NCBI RefSeq assembly: GCF_000485595.1
Contig: NW_014577167.1
Span: 80,283-122,005, forward strand
Length of the DNA: 41,723 nucleotides
Reading direction: 5' to 3'
DNA from: Priapulus caudatus
Taxonomy: Eukaryota > Priapulida > Priapulimorpha > Priapulimorphida > Priapulidae
Of this stretch, positions 23,901-35,900 are shown one piece after another; the stretch's first letter is position 1, and each line of letters starts with the position of its first letter. A program made the position numbers and the translations under genes. Below the pieces are notes generated by a model. That model saw nothing but the letters and a program-made list of their open reading frames with translations. It was not told the origin of the DNA and made no database searches.

Positions 23901-26900
23901 ATGGCGCCTGTTTTTATCAAATTTTCTCGTGTGCAACCAACATGGCGCCTGGTTTTCATATTTTAGCTGGTGCAGGAATTTTCTGAATCACTATAGTGGC
24001 ATAGAGCTGTTAGTCAGTTGAGCACTGAACTGGGCCTGAATAATATAATTATAGTGATTGTTATGTATATTTATAAGAATTTCATTATGTGTGAGCCTTG
24101 TGTTGTTTCTTGCTTTCTTTCTGTGTGCCACCAGTGTTCATCACTGTGTAACGTATCATATCGCCTTTGTGCAGGACCCCCACGTGTGATGATCTCCCCA
24201 CCAGATAACCCAGCAAAGGCGAAGGAGGGATCTGTTGTGAGGCTGGAATGTATTGCTGAGGGTGATCCAGCACCCGAGGTCTACTGGGAAGATGCTTCTG
24301 GCAGGTATGTCTTCTCCTGCACGTCTGATACTTTACTGCTGTCACCGTGCAATGTTCAGAATGAGATTTAAACTGATAATAATCTGACTGATTTTAACCA
24401 ATAAATATCTCGTAGGTGAAGCAGAATGTAAAGGTGCTTGAATCGCCAACATTGTCACAAACCAATGTTTACATTGTTGATATTTTATACAGATAGTTTT
24501 TGTGCTGATGCTTTATATTGTAACGGTTTTATAATCTCATATAAACTATCACATCTATTTCCTGAGAGGTTTCCATGATAAGTATAAATTTAGTACTCAT
24601 GTGAGCTATTCGAATTAAAACTTCATTGCAAACCACTGTCGGAAAATCATTCATGTGAAAACCTAGTTCGTGTTCAATGCATACCCCGATTCGTTGCATA
24701 TCAGCACCGCAAGTATTCACGTGTATTTCACGATGGCGGCATGTCGTCGGCAGGTTCCTCACGCTCATCGGTCACCGCGTTTCAGTTCTTCTCTACACAA
24801 TGTCTGCATGGCACCGTGATGCTTGCTGACTCGTGGTTCGCGTCGCTCGCTCACGTGTTTTGCACGTGAGCGACACGTGCGCAGCCTTGATCGTGACATC
24901 ACCTTGTAGCTTCTCGCCCCGGGCGACGAGGCGGCAGCTACAAGTCGCAGTGATTCGCGAGTCCTTATACGTCGGCCCCACAGTTATACGTGTCACCCGA
25001 TTGTTGTTCGGCTCGTGTCGTCGTCGTTCGCAGTATAGTATCTCACGCAGGCTTCGGGTGCGTGTGCACGCGTCGCTACCGTGACCGGCCACAGTCTCTG
25101 TTTCTCGCACGGCTTTCCCACCGTGACGCTGCCAGCGACAGAATGCTGAACGAGCAGCTGCAGGGAGCACTGATCTGGGAGTAGCTTTAACGATAATGGC
25201 ACGGTAGAGTCATGTGCGAGGTGCGGCCGCGTGAACAGAGACTGTGTGCAGGTGCGCGAAACCCCCTTCACCATCCAGGTCATGTGTACCGCAATCTCTC
25301 GCTCACCAAAGGTATTACCACTATCACCTTTCAGGGAGAGATCTGAAGGGCAATCAACGCTTGGATTGTAAGTTGCATTCTACGTCTCACTGGCTGATCA
25401 TTCATTCATTTTTATGCTGTAATCCCGCATTCGACATATAACGCTGTATGTGTACTCGGTATCGTCGACTCATTTCGTAACATTTGTTTTCCTCATATTT
25501 TTACTACTTTGTGCTTGAGGTCTATGTTTAACCTCGTCTCCCAATGTGCTGCATCTAGAGTTTGAAACCCGGGGCGTGTGATGTCCACAGATGTAGCTTG
25601 TCTCTGTGGCGTACTGGGGGTAACTTCTAATTTTGTCACCACTCCTAATATGGCATCATGCATAGTGGCTCCCTCTCATAGTTTGTGCTCACCATTAAGC
25701 GCCTGCTATAGTCGTTAGTGTGATGAAACATTGTCATTTGGTTCCTCATTAATACCAAATCATCACTATCGGTTTCCCTACGTCAGTTGTCATGTGAAAT
25801 TATGGGTAACATTGAGAACATTTTCACTATTGGATATATGGTAAGGGCTCATTTGCATTGATTCTGCTTTATTTGGTCAACGTGAGAATAAAACTTAGAA
25901 CAAGATATCTGCCTGACCTTTATAGAAAACGTTATTGCAAATGTGATTGCTAATGTTATATTGGCATATGGAAAAATGTCCTTGCACACCGTCAGGACTA
26001 TGAATCTATATGTATTCTATTATACATAGATTCATGTTAAAACTGAGAGACAAAGTTAACCACTCCACCCTCGCTTCATTATTATTAGTTGCTGCTACTA
26101 CAGAAAGATTTGATATGAATGCAATAGTGTTTAGCATTCATTACTCGTGCTAGGTAATTACTGCAGTACTTGCATCTCAAGATTTGTTAATTTGTAGATC
26201 GATGGAAGCTATGCATGTCAGACTAAGAAAACATCAAACACTCTTAATCTCAGTCAGTGCACAAAGATGTGTGTACAGCTTTCTAACAAATGGCTGCTCA
26301 CTAAAACAATTACTCTAATGCAGAGAATTATTTAATGACACCTGACAGCTATGTCACTAATTACAGATGGTTGCAGCATATTGCCGTTTGCAATTTAAAT
26401 ACGTTAATTTATTAATATACTGATTAAATATAGGTAGGAAAAGTATACGCATGGGATTTTCTCGATGTACTTATAATCGTTTTTGTCAGGTTTGGTTATT
26501 TGGGAGTGTATTTAGCATTACATCGTCTACTACAAATCGTCTGTTGATGTGTTTTCTCGACAAACCATAACTCCCGGTTGTGTTTTTATAGTATGATGTT
26601 TTATGCAAAGTTACAAGTTCTTGAGAGCTGGTCTTTCAGTGATTTTGCTATATATACTTGTGTGGTATATGGTTAGAATTTTTTAAATACATTTTGCTCT
26701 ATTCAAAAGCAGACATCATTTTCACGTATAATGCATGTATCATGATGACCTTTGAATAGAAGGTAGTTCACTCTCATGTACGAGTTTACTTGCAGTATTA
26801 ACGCTTTTTGCTGCCAGAGGTGTATGTCGTATATCATAATGTTACATTGTCATTTACATTCTCGCATATTTAACATGCTTTTCTCAATCATTTACATCAA

Positions 26901-29900
26901 GTGTGGGAATTTCTGCATCTGCTGAGATGCAGCTTGAGGCATGAGCTGACACATATCTCGTATGTGTTTGCAGGGAGCTACCAGGCAAGCACACGAGTGC
27001 GGGGTCATCTATCTTGGAAGTCGTCAACATTCAGTTGAACGACGCGGGCAGCTATGCCTGCGTTGCACGCAACACCGGCGGCACATCCCGCAAGACTGTG
27101 CAAGTCATCGGTAAGTTGACTGCGTTGCTGAAGGCTCGTGCTTTATAGTTCATTACGTTTTCTGTGTACAGGACACCTGTGTGGACGTGGTGATTGAAGT
27201 GAGATCATTTAAGCCGTTGTAAGCTTGTAACACTTATATCTCTCGAAAATCTTTATAATGTAAGAATAAAAAATGGTCTGTAGAATCATCGTGTGTCCTA
27301 TGTATTGTGTGTGTGTATTGACTAAACACGTACAATATGGTGAATACATGTGGTCCTCTGAATAGTCATTCTAAAATGAAACAAACGCTGTAGGTCTGTA
27401 CTGACAATGCGTGTCTATTTTTCCCCTTGCTGCTACAGTCAGGAAAAAGCGCAGATATCGCGAAGATCGTGGTAAGTACGCCCTCTGTAGTCAGAAACGT
27501 CGTTGATCATTGTCGTAACTCTTCTATGTTCTAATCTCGTTGGTCTGTGTCTTACAACAGTGGAGGCAGCTGACCAGATCGCAACAGGAGGAGTGCAGGT
27601 TGTACCGCGCGAGGTCACCGTCAAGGAAGGTCAAATGATTGAGCTTAGCTGTAAGATGTCAGGTACGTATGTTGAATGGCAAGTGTATATCTTCTTCTTC
27701 TTGGGTCACTACACTACACTCGACCTAGTCACTGCAGCATACGGTCGTTGAAAACCTCAAGGTCTCCAGGTCTACAGGACTGTATAAGGTGTAGTGTGGT
27801 GTGGTAGAAGGATTCGCAGGTGGGAAACCTGACAGGGGCCGCGGCGTGAACGCTCCTTCTGTGGCCCCCGGCAAGTATATATGCGTGTGGGAAGTATACG
27901 ATCCTTTCGATGATATTCGAATTTATTGCAAGGCACATGAACGGCCACAATCGCATGCATTACCCCCGCCGTCTCTCTCTATTCAGGCCAGGTGAGGAAC
28001 TTGCAGTGGTCGCGGCTCGGCGACCAGCTGCCCGCCGGTCACAGCGTCACGAACGGCGTGCTGGTCATCAGCTCGGCGATGGCGCGCGACACCGGTCTCT
28101 ACATCTGCTCTGCGCAGCTTCCCGACGCGGTCGTCCAGGATACGTCGACCGTCACGGTCATAGGTGCGTGCGCGTGCCGCCGCGCGGATAGATAACGTAG
28201 ATGTACTACATGCAGTTCACAATCTATTATCCGAAAAGCTCCGAAAACTGAGTTTTTTTTGTGTAGGTCGACTACACACCATTGGCTGCACAAGGTTCAC
28301 TGCGGAAATATAAATGTGCTTGGCATTACTCATACATATTGTACTCTATTGGTACAGCACATGAAAAACTTGTTGTTTTAGTATTGGCTAGTTGCAGGAT
28401 ATATGGTATGTATATGTGTACTGTACAACCATTCCGAAATCCGAACAATTTCGAATTCCGAAACGTGTCTGGTCCCAAGGGTTTCGGATAATAGATTGTG
28501 TACTGTATTAGTATAATACTGGCATATACTCGTGTTGCTTGTTGAGTTTGGGTTTGTTGTTCGTCACCGGCTGTTCGTCCTCTTAATGGAACGACATTCT
28601 CATTCTGATTATGTTGTTCTGCCACAGTGCCACCCAAGGTGACAGTATCACCACAAGGAATGCGTCTCAGGCCAGGAGAAACTATCAGAATTCAGTGTAA
28701 GGCTGAGGGCACAGAGCCAGTCACAACTGAATGGAGCAAGGTAGGCATGCGGTCACTGGTAGATGGTGCTGTTTTCTCGATGTGTAATTGTCTACATGTT
28801 AAAAGCGAAAATCATGTTGATAATGTTGCATGCTGACTGTAATCAATCCTTTAGACTGATGTTTGTTGTGTAACATTGATGTGCCTCGCAGGTGGCTGGA
28901 AGCATGAGCCCTGCAGCTACTGATAATGAAGGCCTACTAGAGATAAAGGGTGCGACGGCTATAGATGCTGGAAACTACAAGTGCACAGGCAGCAATGCAG
29001 CAGGAAGTACCGCGGCTAGTGCATACATCGTCGTGATGGGTAAGAATCCACGTCTCTATGTAAAAACTCGCAATGCATATAAGATAGAGAAAGATAGTGA
29101 TATGTATTTAAAAGTGTGATTACATGCATGCGCACATGAAACACCCACACATATGTTATTCACAAGACGAAAAAGGAAGGTAGAGAACGACGTATGAACA
29201 TCATGCAACTATCCTCAGTGCAGATGTGCATTATTGTGTTTTTAACTTGGTTTTCTAGTTCATGGCACAACATACAATGTATTATCTTGTTAACATATCT
29301 GGTGAGGTTTCCACTTGCACTTGTTGCAGTTCCACCGACTGTGAGAATTCTAGAGTCACTAGCCTCAGTATCTGCTGGAGGCTCCCACACCTTTATCTGT
29401 AATGCTACGGGCATCCCACGTCCGAACATCCAGTGGACCAGGGACCGTGGTCAACTTCCACCACAGCATTCTGTAGTTGGTGGCGTGCTAAGGTATACTT
29501 CACTTCTTTGTTTATGTGCTTAAATAACTGTGTGTTACCACTTGTCAATAATTGTTTGAGCACTGCAATCCGACAGTTCCTTCAGAGGAGCATCTGAGAG
29601 AGATTCTGTATTCGAGCATTTTAAAGGAGAGTGGGGTAGAGATGGGAGTCAGTGAGAGAAAAAAAGAGACACTGAGACTGAGACTATGAGATTTCTATGA
29701 CATAGCCCGCAGCAGCAGCAGCAGCTAAAAACATTTACAGTACATTGCAGCTGCCATGCATCAGGTCATGTTGCTCTCATGCCCCGCAACTTATGTGTAA
29801 CGTGCGTCTGTCTGCTTGCTTATTGCAGCATGTCAGCCCTGAAAGTGGAAGATTCTGGTCGCTACATCTGTACAGCGTCTAGCGAGGCGGGCCAGTCACG

Positions 29901-32900
29901 CAGCATCGCTCAGCTCACCGTTGCTGGTAGGTGGCGCTGGTAGTTGAGACTCTCCGTCATTATGTTCTGCGCACACTCGTAGCAGTTGAGATGCAATATT
30001 GATATTTGATTATTGCCTATTGAAGATTTTCGCATCATTTGCATCATTACATTGGATTTGTGTCTTAACCTACGCTGTGCAAAATGGGAAATCGCAGTTG
30101 TACACTAGAGTACATTATGTAATTGTTTAGTGGTGGTATGGCGGATCTAATTAAAGGATCTACGAAAGATGAATTACACTGAATTCCCCACTAGTCTTTT
30201 TTCGTGTAGAAACGACGTTTGTGTTTTCTACTTCAACAGGACGTCATTACGTTGAGGTGTCAGTAGAGAGTGAAAGTGAGATCGCGTCCGAGGGAGGTAC
30301 CGCCTACTTTAATTGCAAGGGTGTAGGCACACCCCAACCAATCATCACGTGGACCAAGGTGTGCACCTGCTCCATCCAAATGTCCACGAGCAGTGTTTCT
30401 GACACTAGAGTTCTACGTTTCCTGAATTAAAAAATGATATTCTAGATATAAATTCACCAGACGAGTTGCACGATTCACTTTGAGCTGCTGTATAAGCTTC
30501 CAGATTACGCTTGACGTATGATTTGTGCTAAAGCCACTCTACAGGCGGTTGTGCCATGGTAGTGCCCCCCCTCTCATCCGCTGCACGCTACTCTCTGTTG
30601 CAGATTGACGACACGCTACCGTCGAACGCCATCGAGAGTGGTGACGGTCAGCTAACGATCAAAGACGTGATGCTAGACAACGCCGGCATGTACAAGTGCA
30701 CGGCGAGCAATGCTGCAGGCACCATGTTCTCTGTCGTCTCTCTGCTTGTCAACGGTGAGCGGTAACGCCGACGACGACACGGCGGCGTTGTTGTGTATTT
30801 CTCCTGCACATGTAGTGGGTTCACCAACAAACGATGTTTCAATAACGGACACGAACGAACATGTTAGCAAGTGACGGCCATGTTCTTTATTGCCTTCTCG
30901 TTTACATCGCTTCACATAGGTGGCGCTGATGGTTGTCTCTTAACAATATCCAACAGGCGTTTATGCCCGTTTATAACATGTGTTCTTCTACAGTGATGTG
31001 CAGAACTTCCGTGATTTCTCAGGGTCACGTAGTCCTGCAGCTATATATGCGCAAAGGGTCTACAGTTTCTCGCCCTAATAATTTGTAGCATGTGGTTTTA
31101 CGTGTAATAACAAAACGTACAGTTTCTCCATCAAATTTGTAACAGGGGTAAATAATAGGGCCCCTTATTGTTGACCTATATTTTCCATTATTCAATCCTG
31201 TTGTGTATCACATGGGCTTTGTACACTTTCAGCTCCGCCACGCATTTCCGGGCTGTCGGAAAGTCAGTATGTGAATATTGGAACAGAGGTGACACTCACC
31301 TGTGGTGTGAGCGGTAACCCACCACCTACTATCACCTGGCACAAGGTTGATGGCAACCTGCCCCAGTAAGTGTTCACCAACAACCTTCCAGGCACTGTCC
31401 TACTGTATTCGTGAAAGTTTCTGGGCATTGTATTTTTCTTTGTTTATTACTATTGCTGGTTTATCGTTATACAGTGATTAAATATTTTTCCACCAGTAAG
31501 AATTAGATGTAATAAAGAAGGCTGATATTTCTTTGTATCATTATTACTACACTACATAATCGTTCACTCATTAAATTTTTCACCACGAGGAATACGCTAC
31601 TGTTAAACGAGAATGAACCAATCGAGATACGTTGACACAGCGATGCGCAATGCTAATCTGTATTTCTTGTAACGAACAAGTATAATCACAGACATTTTAC
31701 GTCTGCAGGGAGCATTCGGTTGAGGAGGGGGCGCTGACGATGCTGGTGGCATCGGCGGAGGACGCGGGCACCTACGTCTGTACGGTGACGAACATGTTTG
31801 GCGTCGTGACGGAGGACGTCAACGTCGAGATCGGCCAGCTGGTGCCGTACTTCTCGCAGAACCCGGTGTCGTACGTCTCGCTGGCGACGCTACACGACGC
31901 CTACCTCACCGTCGACATGAGCGTCGCCTTCAGACCCGAAACGACCGACGGTGAGACTCCGTCGCTGTGTGCTGCGCTAGTTGCGTGCAGCGCGAGTTGC
32001 GTGCAGCGCGAGCATCGTGCAGCACGAGTTGCGTGCAGCGCGAGTTGCGTGCAGCGCGAGTTGCGTGCAGCGCGAGCATCGTGCAGCGCGAGCCGCGTTC
32101 AGCACCCTCGCTACACGGTGCTCGCTCGCGCTCCGTTGATTGTTAACTTGCTTTTCCGCCATGTGGTATATAGGCAGTGCATTGTTTCACGGAGTCGCTA
32201 CGTCGGTGGCGTAATGGTGCAGATGAGTTTAGTACTGTAGTGGAGATATTCTTGGGTATGCTAGTGAGCGGGTTAGTGTTGTGAGCTGTTGGGGGAAGTG
32301 GTTAAGAGAATGTTGTAACGTGGTAGTGGGAGCTGCGCGGAATTAGTTGCGAGAATGTTAATTGAGAGAAGTGCAAGTGGGTATATATTATATAACACGG
32401 TTGTGTCCTTGTGACTCGCAGGTCTGATCCTGTATAACGGACAGCGCGCCGGCGGCAGTGGAGACTTCGTTGCGTTTGGTGTGACGGACGGCTATGCAGA
32501 GCTGAGGTTTGACATGGGCTCCGGAACTGCTGTCATCCGCAGTGCCGACCCGCTAGAACTGGGCGAGTGGCACACCGTACAGTTCAAGCGAAGCAAGAGA
32601 TTCGGTATGTGTTCCACGTCGAGCTTTGTCCAACGTACAGTCTACAGCCATTTGCATCTGTTTGCGTATTGCTTGAGTGGTTAGTGACAAACTCGCTAAC
32701 TTGTGTAACAAACACTAACTATGTTTAGTAGGAATTTTGAGTTTTGGAAACACGTGTGAAAGCCTTGGTGTTCTCGCTTCCGTAGGACAACTGATTGTGG
32801 ATGGCATGGAGGCTATAAATGGGACATCTCAAGGCAACTTCCAGGGCCTGGACCTGCGTGAATACCTGTATCTAGGTGGTGTACCTGACTACACGGACAT

Positions 32901-35900
32901 CTCCCGTGCTGCTGGCTGGACCACCGGATTCGTTGGTAGGTCTGCCCGCATATCACGTTTCATTTTGAATTAAGTGTGCCATTTTAAATTGATTTTTCCA
33001 GCGTAAATTTATAACAGTTGAGTAATAAATGCTCCACCATCAGGATATGCAATTTTTTTTATGCATTTAGAGGAAGATAATTTGAAAATGGGTTCAAACC
33101 AGTAAATTTAGAGTGATGCTACACGAAAAATTCTGCACAAACGCTGGCATGCGTTAAAAATCGTTATTGTGTCTCATTGTGATAGTTCCTGACAATGGTG
33201 ACGACCACACACCTTCCAGTCACTAGATGCAATAATTGTCTTTTCAATGTGAACTGCAGGTTGCATTGCGCAACTAAAGAACGGCAACGCCATCTACGAC
33301 CTGGCGAAGGAAGCACTCGATGTTGTCGGCGTGACGACGTGCCCGTCGTGTTCCGGATCGCCGTGCAAGAATGGAGGAAAGTGTGTGGAGGCACCGACCA
33401 GCGAGGGATACACATGCACATGCGCGGCGGGATATGCTGGCAACAACTGTGATCAAAGTGATGTCTGCATAGAAGGTGCCAGCTCCCCACAAAACATCTC
33501 ACCCATCCGTATATGACATGACCACTGGTGTCATATTAGGTCGGCATTCGCTCTGTGACACTATAACTCGACGTGCACTGAACCCTGTGATGGATCCGTA
33601 CAAGTCTGCAAATTGTTTTTTTTTAAACCCAATTCCTCAAAGTTGCGCATGTGCATGACAGGAGCGAGTATAATGGACCTACCGAAGGTCACTAACCGTA
33701 TATTGCTCTTCTGACAGGTGCCTGCGGTGGAGGAAGCTGTGTGGCGGACGAGGAGCAACCGGACGGCTTCCACTGTGAGTGTCATATAGGTTTCGCGGGC
33801 CCTCGTTGCCAGGATGCCATCAACGTGATCACACCGATGTTTAACCGAGAGCACCACTCCTACATGGAAGTAAAGAGGCCAGACAACACAGAGCGTGACT
33901 TCAAGGTCACGATGAAGGTCAGAGCTCTACCTATTACAATAGGATTGTACCGCTACCTCACACGTCTGTACTGAGGCTACTATATCTTATACCTCACACG
34001 TCTGTACTGAGGTTACTATATCTTATACCTCACACATTTGTACTGAGGTTATTATATCTTTTACCTCACTCGTCAGTTTTAGTGTTACATCTGCCTCATA
34101 TGTCGTGCTTGCCTATGCAGGTGAAGCCAGACCTGGTGGACGAGGGATTGCTGCTGTACGCGAGTCAGAACAAAGATGGCCGCGGCGACTTCGTCTCGCT
34201 GACGATCCGCGATGGCCGCATCGAGTTCCGCTTCGACTCGGGCTCCGGTCCCGCCATCATCCGCAGCGACTACATCAAGCAGGGCGAGTGGGTGAAGGTC
34301 GACGCCGGCTACAACCAGCAGGAGGGAGCGCTGACGATCGACGACGCGGCGCGCTACGAGGGCCGCGCGCCGGGCACGACGCGCAGTCTCAACCTGAAGA
34401 CGCAGCTGTACGTCGGCGGCGTGCCGCACGGCGTCGTCGTCTCGCCGTTCGTCGAGGTCACGCTCGCTTTCACCGGATGCGTCTCGCTGGTGAGCAGGGT
34501 TTCGTGACAACGTTTGCAATGGCGACGACAGGCAATCGTAGCGGAAAGAAAAACGAATACCGGCTACCGCAGCATGTGGCGCCGCGGTCACGGTTTAGTT
34601 TTTTTGCATGCTTCGATTTGCACGTGGTCGCGATTGTAAACGTTTTCTCTGTTCGTCTTCGCTCTCGCAATGTAGTGGACGTCCTTTGTCATGTAAGGCT
34701 TAAGGTTACTTGCATGCTAGTTATCGTTGTCCTCTCCGTTATCGTTGTCCTACTCCAGCTCATCCATGTTCTTACGACGCCACATACATTCTACTGCATA
34801 TGGCGCTACGCTCAATAGAATGCTATTCATCATCGTTTCCCACTCCTACTAATGTTCATCCACTCATTTCATCGGTGCGTTCACAGCTGGAGTTGAATGG
34901 CCGGGAGATACCGACGACAAACAGCTACAACGACGATGTGCTGAGCAGTGCAAACATCGAGGACTGCGGCGTAAACTCGTGCGACAGTGACCCCTGCCAG
35001 AACGCCGGCTCCTGCCGCTCCTCGCTCGCCGGTGACTTCTACAGCTGCGAGTGTCCGCCAGGATTCACGGGTGAGAGTGGCAGTCGGCTTGAGCCTGGCG
35101 CAGACTTGCGCCTTTTTCGTGCAACGCTGTAAAAATTGCTGTGAAATCGCTACGTCTGCGGGAATGTGCGACTGCAACCCGTAGCGATTCTGGTCGCTTG
35201 CGACGAGTTGCAAGAAATCAAACCGTTTTGATTTTGAGCGACTCGCAATCGCTCCCAAATTGCTTTAGAATTGCTACGAAGTCGCATGTGTGCGCACACG
35301 CGGTGACACATCGACCGATCGCTTGCGGTTGCAGGTTGCAGCGACGAGCAATCAAAAATCGCAGGTCTGCACTAGGCTTTAGTAGGCGAGCAGTGGAGGA
35401 TGCTTTTGGGTCGAGTACCCCTCCCCATCTTAGAACAAAACACAAGCTATTTTTTCTTGAAGGGGGATGTCTAGGGAGTTTGAAAATCATGGTTGTGTAT
35501 ACGAAAGCATTGAGTATCACTTCGGCCATAGTGGTTTGTCTACGCATGAATCGTAATGTTGGTGACGTAGACCGGAGATCGAGTGACGAACATCTGATTC
35601 GGTAACCTTCGAACTTTCACTCGCCATTTTTTTACTCTAAAGGATGTAAACGTGACGTAGGAAGCGCAACCCTCGCACACTGAAACCAAAGCAGCATGCT
35701 TCTCGTTCCAGCAGAACTGCTCTGATGTCAGACTGAAAATCTCGAAACTTAACTATGTTCGAAGCGACTTGGTGGCTCTCTGTATACTTTATAGTGCACA
35801 CACGCACGCACACACACACATACACGCATGCATGCATAATACTTGGGCATAGTACAAACATGCATATAGTTCATACACTTAGTACATGAATAATACACCT

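Noticed and set aside
30604-30754. ESGDG as a heparan sulfate attachment site in Ig11
   Set aside because: It matches SGD but lies within a folded Ig domain; perlecan's known attachment sites are in the N-terminal domain outside the window.
34085-34591. Long minus-strand open frame opposite exon 35
   Set aside because: Shadow of the GC-rich LG2 exon; the plus-strand frame has clear LG homology.
34105-34818. 237-codon plus-strand frame
   Set aside because: Out-of-frame reading of exon 35 continuing into intron 35; arginine-rich GC artefact.
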